Assembly (NCBI GenBank): GCA_963995505.1
Contig: OZ023186.1
Span: 14,763,570-14,827,569 of the forward strand
DNA: 64,000 nt
From: Hypericum androsaemum
Taxonomy: Eukaryota > Streptophyta > Magnoliopsida > Malpighiales > Hypericaceae
Direction of reading: 5' to 3'
Shown here: piece by piece, positions 1 through 10,107 of the stretch
How positions within the stretch are numbered: position 1 is the stretch's first letter
Layout of the letters: each line of letters starts with the position of its first letter
Made by a program: the position numbers and the translations under genes
Notes under the pieces: generated by a model
Database searches by the model: none
What the model was told of the DNA's origin: nothing
What the model saw: only the letters and a program-made list of their open reading frames with translations

Positions 1-438
1 ACGACCATGATAAGTTCGTAAGGCCTTGATCTTACGATCTAGTTGATTCTCAGCATAATTCATGAAGGTCTTGAAGCAACTTAATGCTTCAGACTTGTGA
101 GAAATCAAATAGATTAGACCATACCTGCTATGGTCATCTATAAATGTGATGAAATAATAGGCTCCATGCCTAGCCCTCACATTCATTGAACTACAAATGT
201 CGGAATGGATTAATTGCAATGGATAGTCAGCTCTAGTTCCTTTACGAAATAATTTTCTAGTTGATTTTCCTTCTAGACATCGTTCGCAAGTAGGTAAGAT
301 AGCCTTTTCCAAGTTACCTAATAGTCCTTCCTTAGCTAGACGATTCAAGCGATCTTGACCAATATGGCCTAATCTAGAATGCTACAACACAATATCATCC
401 TGAGATGGTGGCGTGGTAGTGACCATGGAAAAAATTGT
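1..438 (-). pseudogene. copia GAG-pre-integrase and integrase N-terminal core
   Basis: The same frame continues past the TGA. After a second stop at 382-384 (TAG where LWH normally reads Trp) it gives HSRLGHIG, then PTCERCLEGK. Together these form the His-His-Cys-Cys zinc site that precedes copia integrases. The integrase core follows with HSDICSSMN and FITFIDDHSRYG, which carry the first two acidic residues of the DDE catalytic triad. The reading frame is open to base 1 and the third acidic residue would lie outside the window. Translation crosses two stops, so this is not a functional integrase. Confidence 0.88.
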
Positions 439-1623
439 TCAAGATAAATCACACAGATCAACATCCATAATTAAGAAACTATTTGATTGATAATCAGGTC
501 CATACAAAATATGTTTCAAAAATAACTGAACGGAATTGTTCTCAAATATCCAACAAAAACTAAGAGACATTAAAAATGAAACTGAAATTAAATTTCGACG
601 AATCTCTGGAGTGTATAGCACATCGTGTAGAAGTAGGGTACATCCTCCACGTAGGCTCAATCTGCATATGTCCATACCCTTGACTTCTACTCGTGCATTA
701 TTGCCTACATAGATAGATTTTGCTCCAGCAGGTAGACGTCGAAATTCGACGAAGTTATCACGATCCTTCGTCACATGGTCTATCGCTCCTGAATCAATCA
801 CCCACAACGGTTGACTTTCAGTAAGAAGGATAGTACTAGATACATACAATTCACTCGCACATGAGTTAAAAAGATGTACCTTCTTTTCTTCTTTGCAATC
901 TTTTGCAAAGTGACCCTTCTTCTGACAGTTAAAACATTTTACCTTAGAAATGTTAACCTTTCTCTTCTTCTTACCCTCAGAAGTCTTCTTCCCGGGTTGA
1001 GAGTTTTGAGTTTGTCTCTTCTTGTTTCCCAAGCTATTATTGCCTTTTCTCTTCAGGACCGTCTTCCTTTTTCCACCTTTGAAGTTTGAAGCAGCCATAT
1101 GTGCCTCAAGATAGACTTTGATCATAAGCAGGCGATCCTCTTCCAGCTCAAGGTGGCAGGCCACGTCATCAAATATCTTGACATTATCAGCGTGGGTAAG
1201 GGTCATCTTCATGTGTTCCCAATTTGGAGGCAGAGAACGAATGACAGCTTGGATCTTCAGCTCGTCACTAAGCACATGGCCAGCTTCTACTAGCTCACTG
1301 ATCATGTTGGATATTTCCCGAAGATGCTTCTTCATTGTATGATCAGGACGCTTCTTGTAAGTATCGAACCTTATGGTCAAAGCTCGCAGCTTTGAGGTGG
1401 AGATCTTCCCAAATTTCTCCTTAAGCACATCCCATAGGTCTTTTACATTTTCGAAAGCTCGAAATTGCCTAGTGATGTCATCCATCATAGCGCTTAAAAA
1501 GATGAGACGAGCAGTAGAGTTCTTCTTCTTCCAAGCTAAGTAGGCGTCCTTGTCGCGCCTATGCTGAGCAGTTGGACCATCTTCAGGCTGGACCATAATA
1601 ACATTAATGGTCTCAAGAACTTC
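439..1623 (-). pseudogene. copia Gag-protease segment (longest open part)
   Basis: This is the stop-free part of the copia polyprotein, about 385 codons from the Met at 1596. The first half is a UBN2-type Gag (DLWDVLKEKFG, then KKHLREISNMISELVEAGH). It is followed by a Lys/Arg-rich stretch and a CCHC zinc knuckle, CFNCQKKGHFAKDC, which binds RNA during packaging in this family. Next comes the retropepsin active site in WVIDSGAIDHVT (Asp-Ser-Gly), then a region leading to the integrase (LHDVLYTPEIRRNLISV). It ends at an in-frame TGA at 439-441. Two upstream stops separate it from the true Gag start at 1734, so Met1596 is not a meaningful start. It is a relic rather than a host gene. Confidence 0.9.
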
Positions 1624-1734
1624 CTATTCTTCCAGGACATACTGGATTTTCATGCTCTAGTTATCATAATTATCGCCGTTGAGCTTCAAATCTTTGTTGA
1701 GCTCGGCGATGATTGATTTGGAAGCAATCGACAT

Positions 1735-2813
1735 ATCTATAGGAAATTATGAAGAAATTATTGTGTGTTAGGAATTTATTTCAGCAATACAATTAAATTT
1801 ACTACGCAGTTATAACTTTAAACAATATAAAGTTTTTAATTACTCTCGAATGGAAGTAGGTCACGGGCATGTTTCTTCTCACCTTCTGAGAATTAATTTC
1901 AAACTTTAAATGTTAAAATTCTTTGCATAGTAAAACAAGTGGATATTTCACGTGGTAACAATAACAATTAAACAAACAAATTTTATTCAATTGTAAACAT
2001 GAATTTTCTTAACAAAAATAAATAACCACGGAAATACTCGAAGTTCTTAAACACATAGTTCAAAAGCTTCTAACAAGACTGAAAATAAATAAAATCCACG
2101 CGTTGTGCTTCTAGATTCTCGGATAATAGAAGACTTTGACTGGGGCCAAATTTATGATCTCTATTTCACTAAGATACGGGAAGTCGAATCGATATCCCGA
2201 GGTGCAGAACCGACGCACTCTAGATATCAGATGAACAAAAAAAGTTTTTTTGAAACAATTCCCTCCTCTCAAATATAAATATAACCAACAAAAGAGAATT
2301 AAATTCCAATCAATTCACATTCCCAAAATTTAAAAGATCCAGAAATTTTTTCCCTGCGTAGTGAGTGCAAATTGGGTCAGTCAGTAAAGAGAGAGATTCA
2401 GTTACACGCATAGTATGCCCCTTTAACAACAATGTCTAGGATAATCATTTTTTAGTGAACTCAGTTTCTTTCCATGAAAGAGGTATTAATATCTCCTTGT
2501 CCATACTTCTGTTGAAATCAATTGTCAAGCTGTTAGAAAAACAGAAACAAAAAAAAATGATGCATAGGGACAAAAAAAAAGCATAAGTAATTGTTCAACT
2601 CGAACTTAGATAGATGGTCCAGATATCGATTAGTATAAACACAAATGTGAGCAGATGGACATAAAGAAACAAGATGACAAAATATAACATTCCACGTTGT
2701 TTAGTCTGCTTAAAAAGAGTAACGCATTGGCAATCAATTCCAAGTCTTGGTTGATTAGTGACCTTGTAAATACTCCTTAACTTCTGGTGACAATTTCACT
2801 GCAACCACTGGAA
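1735..2813. other. copia leader/possible LTR remnant and 5' flank of the carboxypeptidase gene
   Basis: No gene is visible here. The left part (to roughly 2300) should be the untranslated leader or LTR of the minus-strand copia element. It is AT-rich and contains a TATA-like AT run at about 2270-2285, but I could not identify LTR ends (TG...CA) or a primer-binding site. The right part (about 2400-2813) is AT-rich and should contain the promoter and 5' UTR of the carboxypeptidase gene that starts at 2814. A short A-rich run is at 2549-2580. Confidence 0.4.
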
Positions 2814-5011
2814 ATGGCATCCCCAACCTGGTCCATCTTGTTCATTTCTCTGCTCCTCTTTGCCCTGCTTTCACCTCTTGCTTCTGCTGCAAGGCATTCC
2901 CGTCGCCTGCAACGTGCTTATCGGGCTGCGAATCGGAAAACTTTACGCGCGGAGAGCCTGCACAGGTCGCTGAACTTGTCCCCTGCACGCGGTATCAACA
3001 AGCCCCTCCATCCAGTTCAGAAAGTTTATTCTGATGCAGCTCCGAGGATGGTGGAGAAGCCAATCGACTTCCAGGCTCTTTTCGGTACCGTGGGGCCTTC
3101 CGTGAAGGAGTTTGGCCAGTATGCAGGCTACTATAGCCTTCCTGATACCAAAGCAGCCATGTATATAGCAACAATTTAAATTCATTTCTAAATCTTTGAA
3201 GAGAAAATGGAAAATTTGATGCTCTGTTACTTGTACAGGATGTTCTATTACTTCTTTGAGTCAAGGGGCAACAAGAGTGACCCTGTTGTCATATGGCTGA
3301 CCGGCGGGCCGGGATGCAGCGGTCAGCTGGCTTTGTTCTATGAAAATGGCCCTGTCAAAATCCGGATCGATGACAGCTCTCTTGCCTGGAATGATTATGG
3401 CTGGGACATGGTACTTACATTGATCTTTCACTAATCTTCATAACTAAAATGTATGTTGCAGCTTTGACAAGCTCATATTTCCACTGATTTTGTTTTTGGT
3501 AGGCATCAAATATCATATTTGTTGACCAGCCAACTGGAACCGGCTTCAGCTACTCCACAGACGATAGCGACTTCAGACACGACGAAGCCGGAATCAGCAA
3601 TGATCTTTACAACTTCTTGCAGGTTGGTTTAATGTCTTGAGTCAATATCTTGTCATAGAAATATCTCAGCTTGTATCTTGACTAGCTCCACCTGTCAGGA
3701 ATTCTTCAAAGGGCATCCTGATTATGCTGATCATGACTTCTACATCACCGGAGAATCCTACGCCGGACACTACATCCCTGCTTTGGCTTCCCGAATCGAC
3801 AAAGGAAATAAGAAGAATGAAGGAATCCATATAAACCTCAAGGTGAAATTTGCACTTAAATCTCATTGCTTAACCATCTCTATCAGGAGTGCCAAATGAA
3901 CAGTTTCCCTTTTAAATCTGCAACAGGGACTTGCAATTGGAAATGGGCTCACAGATCCTGCTATTCAGTACAAGGCCTACATAGATTTCGCCCTGGCCAA
4001 CAAGTTGATAGGTCAATCCGACTACGAGCGGATAAACTGGACGGTCCCAGAATGCGAACAGGCGATCACAGCTTGCGGTAACCCGTCTAGTTCTTGTTCC
4101 CTTCATTCAGTCCTGCCAAGTCTCAGATACTAAATAATGAAAACTGATTTCAGGTACTGATGGTACAGATGCATGCGAAGAAGCATTCGACACTTGCACC
4201 TATATCTTCGAGGCGATATTGCAAGTTTCTGAGAATATAAATGTAAGACTGATGATACTACAAGTTCTTGTGACAAAGTAGCTGATCTTCTTTTTCTCCT
4301 TGGTGCAGTATTATGACATCAGAAAGACGTGCGAAGGCCCGCAATGCTACGACTTCTCAGCAATGGAGACCTTCCTAAACAATGAGACGGTGAAGGCCGC
4401 CCTGGGAGTCCAAGACATAGACTTTGTTTCTTGCAGCCGCGACATATACGATGACATGACAGGGGACTGGATGAGGGATCTCGAAGTTGGGATACCGGCT
4501 CTGCTCGAGGAAGGTATCAATGTGCTTGTCTATGCTGGAGAGGAGGATCTCATCTGTAATTGGCTAGGTAAGCAACTGAATATGTACTTGCTTGCTCTAT
4601 ACCGGTATTGTCCTAATGCTGCAGTTGCTTTGGCAGGAAACTCGAGGTGGGTTCAGGCCATGGAATGGTCTGGCCAGAAGCATTTCGTGGCTGCTCCGAA
4701 CGTACCGTTCGTGATCGATGGGAAAATAAAGGCAGGAGAGAAGAAGAGCTTTGGCCCTCTCACCTTCCTCAAGGTACCCATATAAGTATCACTTGATATA
4801 TTCGACCGATGAAATTTCTTTTACTGTCGATTTTCATTAGTACAAACCTTGCCAATTCGTATGCTGCAACTACCATAAAATTACTCGTCGCCTTTGGCAA
4901 CTAATTTGATGATCTAAATAGGTGTATGAAGCTGGTCACATGGTACCAATGGATCAGCCTAAAGCGGCTTTAGAAATGCTCAAGAGATGGATGCATGGGA
5001 CGCTTGGCTAG
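2814..5011 (+). CDS. serine carboxypeptidase (peptidase family S10, carboxypeptidase III-like), 9 exons
   Basis: Exons, all bounded by GT...AG: 2814-3160, 3239-3410, 3503-3622, 3699-3842, 3927-4077, 4154-4242, 4309-4567, 4637-4773, 4922-5011. The joined frame is open and gives about 502 residues, the normal size for this family. Residues 1 to about 25 are a hydrophobic signal peptide ending in LASA, so the protein enters the secretory pathway (vacuole or cell wall). Residues about 137-144 (TGGPGCSG) match the oxyanion-hole motif, usually NGGPGCSS. The catalytic triad is visible: Ser233 in GESYAGHY, Asp421 in [11 protein letters not shown], His479 in [12 protein letters not shown]. The family removes C-terminal residues from peptides at acid pH; some plant members are acyltransferases, but this sequence looks like the peptidase III branch. 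I start at ATG 2814 because an earlier in-frame GTG is not a plausible plant start. A truncated sister copy lies at 8147-9657. Confidence 0.93.
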
Positions 5012-5793
5012 TTGAACTTTGAGATTGTTCCTCATGAAAAAGAAAGCCTACCTCACAGAGGCATAAATGGTAGTCTTCTTGGTTGTACCAATGTATTTAT
5101 TGATTCAATGAAAGGAGCTAATTATATGTTAAAAAGAGCCATATGTCCAAAAGTAGTATCTCACTAATGGTTCGAACCGAGGAAGACCGGCTAAGTTGTC
5201 GAGGGTGTGATCATACTACAACACTAATGCATCGAATCTCATCAAAGTTCAGATGGTTCGAACAGATGGCTAGATCATCATGTCAAGCAGGTGCATGACC
5301 CAACTCTGTAGATTAGTCTAATGGTCCATGGATTATGCCAATCACATTACATCGTAAATTTTTACACCAATTTGTCAATTGCTCTACGCCTTATGCTATT
5401 AGGTCAAATACTCTCGGGCTCGGGTATTTTCCTCCGATTCAACCTTCGCCATTCCCAACCTCTTTTAACTTCTCACACCCTTCCACTCCGCCACCTTCGG
5501 TTTCTTGGCTTCCACGTCATCGATTTCCATCTCCGGCTCCCGATTTTCCCCTCTTCCTTGAATCCCGCTGTTACTTATTTTAATTTTCCGCCGCCCCTAG
5601 GGTTTGTTTACAAAATTACAATTTCAAACCCAGAAAAGAGGAGAAGGAAGAAGAAAGGGTTGGGATTTCCTAGGCTACCGCTTTTCCGTCTATTAGCATT
5701 AGTATTTCCTGTTTTGTATATGGTTCCTGTTTAGAACTCTTTCCCTATTAGGCATTAGTATTTCCTGTTTTGTTATTGGCGTTTAGCTATATA
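5012..5793. other. 3' flank of carboxypeptidase gene and 5' UTR of RanGAP-like gene
   Basis: There is no protein gene here. The first part is the 3' UTR and flank of the carboxypeptidase gene and contains the 5S-like fragment at 5203-5250. From about 5390 the sequence becomes pyrimidine-rich, then purine-rich (around 5635-5660, after a typical plant CTAGGGTTT at 5597-5605). This suits the promoter and 5' UTR of the RanGAP-like gene. Two perfect 22-bp direct repeats (5696-5717 and 5752-5773) lie just before the start codon, 56 bp apart. I looked for a WPP domain in all frames and saw none. Confidence 0.55.
5203..5250 (+). pseudogene. dispersed 5S rRNA gene fragment (5' part)
   Basis: GGGTGTGATCATACTACAAC and the bases after it align with the first roughly 48 nt of the 5S rRNA of the array (GGGTGCGATCATACCAGC...). 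Most positions match, including ACTAATGCA and the CATCA block, with one 2-nt insertion. Similarity stops before the A-box, so the fragment could not be transcribed from the internal promoter. A tRNA B-box-like GGTTCGAACC lies just upstream at 5169-5178, which raises the possibility of a SINE, but no second box or poly-A tail is clear. The similarity was judged by eye. Confidence 0.6.
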
Positions 5794-7158
5794 ATGCCAA
5801 CCGGGTTTATTCATACAAGAAGTCTCTCATTCGTTTATTGTTTTCTCATGCTGGGAGGCCCTAGGGACAGAGAGATGATTACAATTGAGAAACACGAGGC
5901 TGGACTCGCAACTACGTTCGACATATCTGGTGGTCGACGAGATTTTATTAGTAGTGCTGAGGAGGCCGAGGATCTCCTGAGACCACTGAAACAGCCGGGG
6001 AGTCCGTACACCAAGTTATGCTTTAGTAATAGAAGCTTTGGCTTGGATGCTGCCGTGGTTGCACAGTCCGTACTGTTGTCCATCAAGGGCCGGTTGAAAG
6101 AAGTGGACTTGTCTGATTTCGTTGCAGGGAGACCAAAGGCCGAAGCTCTCCAAGTCTTTACGATTTTTTCTACAGCGCTCCAAGGCAGTAACTTGAGGTA
6201 CCTAAACCTTTCCGACAACGCCTTGGGTGAGAAGGGGGTCAGGGCTTTTGGCTCGCTTCTGAAATCTCAGAATAACTTGGAGGAGCTCTACTTGAACAAC
6301 GATGGTATCTCCGCGGAAGCTGCGCGTGCGGTTTGTGAATTAATTCCTTCGACTGAGAAGCTTAAGATTCTTCAGTTTCAAAATAATTTGACTGGAGATG
6401 AAGGTGCTGTTGCAATTTCTGAAATTGTGAGGTCTTCAACTTTGCTAGAAGATTTTCGCTGTTCGGGGACAAGGGTGGCTTCGGGTGGTGGGGTTGCCCT
6501 GGCTGAAGCCCTTAGAGCTTGTACCCATATGAAGAAACTTGATCTAAGGGACAACTGGTTTGATGTAGCCGCTCGACTTGCTCTAAGCAAAGCTATATCT
6601 GCTTTTCCAGATCTTACTGAGATTTACCTTGGTTACCTGAACTTGGAGGATGAGGGTGCAGAAGTAATCGGCAATGCTCTGATACAGAGTGCCCCTTCAC
6701 TAGAAGTCTTGGAAATGGCCGGTAATGAGATTACTACCAAAGGCGCTGCTTTTTTGGCAGCTTGTATCGCGTCGAAACAATTTCTGACAAAGTTGAACCT
6801 TGCGGAGAACGAATTGAAAGATGAAGGTGCTATTGTAATTGCCAAGGCAATCAAATCTGGTCACGGCCAGTTAATTGAAGTTGATATGTCCACAAATGCC
6901 ATCAGAAGGGCTGGAGCAAGAAGCTTAGCATATTCTGTTGTCCAGAAGCCTGGGTTTAAGCTGCTAAATATCAATGGCAATTTCATCTCAGATGAGGGAA
7001 TAGATGAGGTACAAGATATATTTAAGAACTTGCCTGATGCGCTTGGACCTTTAGATGATAATGATCCAGAAGGTGAAAATTTTGACGAGGAGGCTGATGA
7101 GAAAGAGGACGAAGATGAATTAGAATTGAAACTTGAGGGGCTTGGGCTAAAAAAATGA
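5794..7158 (+). CDS. RanGAP-like LRR protein lacking the WPP domain
   Basis: This single open frame gives about 454 residues from the first ATG at 5794, which has A at -3; ATGs at 5848 and 5875 are alternatives. From FDISGGRRDF onwards it follows plant Ran GTPase-activating proteins closely: the linker (EEAEDLLRPL), then leucine-rich repeats such as LRYLNLSDNALGEKG, LEELYLNNDGIS, MKKLDLRDNWFD, LEVLEMAGNEIT, LTKLNLAENELKDEG and LLNINGNFISDEG. An acidic tail (DDNDPEGENFDEE, then DEKEDEDELELKLEG) closes it. RanGAP stimulates GTP hydrolysis by Ran and so maintains the nuclear transport gradient. Plant RanGAPs normally begin with a WPP domain of about 110 residues that anchors them to the nuclear envelope and division plane. 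Here only about 50 unrelated residues precede the LRR part and no WPP is encoded upstream. It could be a truncated duplicate, a pseudogene still open by chance, or a soluble form. Confidence 0.88.
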   Translation: MPTGFIHTRSLSFVYCFLMLGGPRDREMITIEKHEAGLATTFDISGGRRDFISSAEEAEDLLRPLKQPGSPYTKLCFSNRSFGLDAAVVAQSVLLSIKGRLKEVDLSDFVAGRPKAEALQVFTIFSTALQGSNLRYLNLSDNALGEKGVRAFGSLLKSQNNLEELYLNNDGISAEAARAVCELIPSTEKLKILQFQNNLTGDEGAVAISEIVRSSTLLEDFRCSGTRVASGGGVALAEALRACTHMKKLDLRDNWFDVAARLALSKAISAFPDLTEIYLGYLNLEDEGAEVIGNALIQSAPSLEVLEMAGNEITTKGAAFLAACIASKQFLTKLNLAENELKDEGAIVIAKAIKSGHGQLIEVDMSTNAIRRAGARSLAYSVVQKPGFKLLNINGNFISDEGIDEVQDIFKNLPDALGPLDDNDPEGENFDEEADEKEDEDELELKLEGLGLKK

Positions 7159-8146
7159 AGATTATGGGTTCTTTTGCAAGCTGCTGCTGCTTTGGCATCT
7201 TGTAATTCCAGTTTTCATTAGTCTTATATTTGCATTTGGTTGATGTATTAGAACAATAGGGGGCATAAGAAGAAAAAATGTTTCACATTGTCAACTGATC
7301 TCCTTCTTCGGGGGGAAGTCAATGGCAGATTCATATTCATAACAACAAGAAAATTGCGGAAAGTATCAGAAAATCATGTATAATAATGACCTGACCGGAT
7401 CACGCGGCCACCGGGAAGGTTTGTTGATGAACGCCATCCCAAGATATATCTTTGGCTGCTCTTGGTTCTGCATAGAAATGCTGCACATGGCAAATAATTT
7501 TATATATATATATATAGCTGTATAACATGGGTCCGACCTTTTTTTTGGGTAAATAATTATTTTATTTATTTATTTACGCATCAAAGTTAAAATTACAAAC
7601 ATTTGACTGTAAGAAGTCCTAATGCCAAAACATCTGAAATGTATTCAAAGGATAAGATTCTAAGTATCTGACTATTAAAAAGTCGCAACGCAAAAATTCC
7701 TCAAAATGGAGTCTCTCTCTTCCTTAGAAGTTGCAATCGCAGTCTCGGTAAAACCCTACCTCGGTAAAGCTCCGTGGGAAAAAGGGTCCGAGTTCATTAG
7801 TTCGGATACAACGGATTTGGATCAAAGTCTAATGAAATCTCATGCATAACTAGCTATTCCATGCACCAACTGGTAGAACAACCTTGCTATCTAGAGAAAA
7901 AAACTTCAGAGCTTAAAGGAAAGGGAAAGTTTTACCATCTTCTAGGTTGACGTCTTACGTATTGGTAGATACATCCAAGATTCCACGAGTTTGCCTTGTG
8001 ATATTGATAAGTTTGAGGTAGATAAATCCAAGGACACACCGTCTATTGGTTAAACAATGTTTTTTAGAACTAGGGGTTAAAGCATAATCCTTATAAAGTA
8101 GCTGAAACCTGATAAAAATTCCATAGGCAAGCAACTGAAGGTCACA
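7159..8146. other. intergenic region: RanGAP 3' flank and 5' flank of carboxypeptidase pseudogene
   Basis: I see no gene here. It contains the RanGAP 3' UTR, an (TA)8 microsatellite at 7501-7516, a TTTA-type repeat at about 7555-7575, and AT-rich sequence. The last 100 bp before 8147 should be the former promoter and 5' UTR of the carboxypeptidase copy. Confidence 0.5.
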
Positions 8147-9657
8147 ATGGCCTCAAGTTTCTCAACGTTGTTCGTTTCTTTGCTTCTTTCCTCTCTGCTT
8201 CCAACACCCTTGTATGCTGCAAGGAGTAGTCGGTTCCGGCCAGCCATCTCCCCGGCCTTGGACCTGCCACGACAGGAAGCAGAAAGGCTTCTTAGATCGT
8301 TTAACTTGTTTCCGAATCATGATATCAACAAACCCTTTGAAGATCCATCTTTTGATGTTGCTCCGATGATGGTGGAGAGGCCGATCAGGTTCAACATTGC
8401 AGGTAGTCCGGGGCCGTCTGTTCCGGAGTTCGGTCATTATGCGGGTTACTACAGGCTGCCCAACACTAAAGCTGCCAGGTATTGCCAACATATGCGGGTA
8501 GCTGGAGTACCTACCAAACAGTTTCCCTTTACATCTGTGACAGGGATTCGCCATTGGAAATGGGCTAACAGATCCTGCTATTCAGTACAATGCATACACA
8601 GATTTCTCCCTGGCCAACAAGTTAATCGGACAATCTGACTACGACAGAATAAACAAGATGGTTCCAGCATGCGAACAGGCAATAAAAGCGTGCGGTAACC
8701 TCTGCTTTTTTCGACTTCCCCTCAATCAATTATTAAGACGATAACAAAAGATCAACAGTGAAACACTTGTCATATTAGTTAACTAGAATTAAAATCTTCT
8801 TCAGGTACTGATGGGGAAGCCACTTGTGAAGATGCATTTTATGCTTGCACCTCAATTTTTTTAGAGATATTATCAGTTGCTGGAAATATAAATGTAAGTA
8901 AAGGTGTGCTATTACTGCAGAAACCAATTCCAAACCTGCAATTCAAACAAGCTGATATTCTCTTTTCTTTCTGCAGTACTACGATATCAGAAAGACATGC
9001 CACGGAGAACTATGCTATGACTTCTCAGCAATCGAGACCTTCCTGAATAATGAAACAGTTAAAGAGGCACTGGGAGTAAAAGGCATAGATTTTGTTTCCT
9101 GCAGCATACAGGTTCATCATAACATGACCAACGATTGGATGAGGGATCTTGAAGTGGGAATACCTGCTCTTCTAGAGGAAGGTATCCAAGTGCTTATCTA
9201 TGCTGGAGAGAAAGATCTTATATGTAATTGGCTCGGTAAGTATAAATCCAGAAACAATGTCTCAATTATGAACGTAAATTCTCTCCTACCTTGGCCAATA
9301 GTACCAATGCTTTCTTGTTTTGACAGGAAATTCAAGGTGGGTTCATACCATGATATGGTCTGGCCAGAAAGAATTTGTAGCGGCTCCAACAATAGCGTTT
9401 GTGGTTGATGGAGAAAAAGCAGGAGAGATGAAGAGTCATGGCCCTCTCACCTTCCTCAAGGTTACTGCATCTATCTTGTGTGCGCTTCAATACGTTCTCC
9501 TCCATATGAGAGATATACTCTGACTTCGTAACTTGTACAATACCTCGAACAGGTGTATGAAGCTGGTCACATGGTCCCGATGGATCAGCCAAATTCTGCT
9601 CTGCAAATGCTCAAGAGGTGGCTGCAAGGCAAGTTTGGCTCAACCAGACAACTATGA
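8147..9657 (+). pseudogene. serine carboxypeptidase pseudogene, exons 2-4 deleted
   Basis: This is a second copy of the gene at 2814-5011. Recognisable exons are 8147-8478 (exon 1, signal peptide then GYYRLPNTKAAR), 8544-8694 (exon 5), 8805-8893 (exon 6), 8977-9235 (exon 7, with Asp in YAGEKDLICNW), 9327-9460 (exon 8) and 9553-9657 (exon 9, with His in [12 protein letters not shown]). Exons 2-4, which carry the oxyanion-hole GGPGCS and the GESYAG nucleophile, are missing. The 65 bp between exon 1 and exon 5 start like intron 1 and end like intron 4 of the intact gene, so the deletion ran from intron to intron. Splicing exon 1 (phase 2) to exon 5 (phase 0) shifts the frame and meets TAA after eight codons. 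All other exons keep their lengths and splice sites, so the loss is recent or the remainder is only slowly decaying. No active enzyme can result. Confidence 0.9.
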
Positions 9658-10107
9658 GACAGTGGTCACACGATCAATTTGTCACTTAATTTAGAATAAA
9701 AAGAAAGTTCTAAGATTTTATTTCAGACATTTCTTCCAATGCCTATGTTCTCGATCTCACCAATTCAGAATGAAAGAAACAAAGCGGGTTTCAGATGCTC
9801 CTGGTATACTGGTGCATGGATGTGGTAATTAACTATACTCCCTCCTGCATTATCAATTAGCAAATGCTATATTCTGGCAGTAGCTACTTTACCATTAAGA
9901 AGCTCAGATCAATGTTCATTGATTTCTTGCACCAAACTATCGACTATGGCTTGAATAAGATGTGAGATGCATAATCTCTTTGAAACAATGATTTCAGAAC
10001 CGATGGCACCAGTTACAAACCAAACCAATACAACTATCTCTAAGCATTTTAACCCTACATAGACACTTCAATATCCCGCAAATATTCGCAGACACAATGT
10101 GAAGAAA
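9658..10107. other. intergenic region between two convergent genes
   Basis: The 3' flanks of the carboxypeptidase pseudogene (+) and of the OB-fold gene (-) meet here. I see no further gene, RNA or repeat in this AT-rich stretch. Confidence 0.5.

Larger units (their letters stand above)
1..1734 (-). mobile_element. Ty1/copia retrotransposon, 5' internal part, decayed and cut by the window edge
   Basis: Read on the minus strand, this is the start of a copia polyprotein in the order Gag, CCHC zinc knuckle, aspartic protease, GAG-pre-integrase, integrase core. That order (integrase before reverse transcriptase) is the copia arrangement; the reverse transcriptase would lie left of base 1. The probable Gag start codon is at 1734 (MSIASKSII). 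In-frame stops occur at 1657-1659 (where a Trp is expected in NYDNW), 1624-1626, 439-441 and 382-384, so the copy cannot make a full polyprotein. I found no LTR end or tRNA primer-binding site to the right of 1734, so the outer boundary is not defined. Confidence 0.93.

Noticed and set aside
874..1342. Three plus-strand frames of 64-74 codons
   Set aside because: They lie antisense to the copia Gag/protease frame, which has clear CCHC and DSG motifs.
1735..2400. A complete LTR for the copia element
   Set aside because: I looked for TG...CA ends and a tRNA-Met primer-binding site on the minus strand and could not locate either with confidence.
2787..2813. Start of the carboxypeptidase at an in-frame GTG (2787)
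   Set aside because: ATG 2814 is directly followed by a typical signal peptide; the GTG extension adds nine residues with no support.
5321..5734. A 137-codon and an 82-codon plus-strand frame before the RanGAP gene
   Set aside because: Pro/Ser/Phe-rich translation of a pyrimidine-rich 5' UTR. I checked it for a WPP domain and found none.
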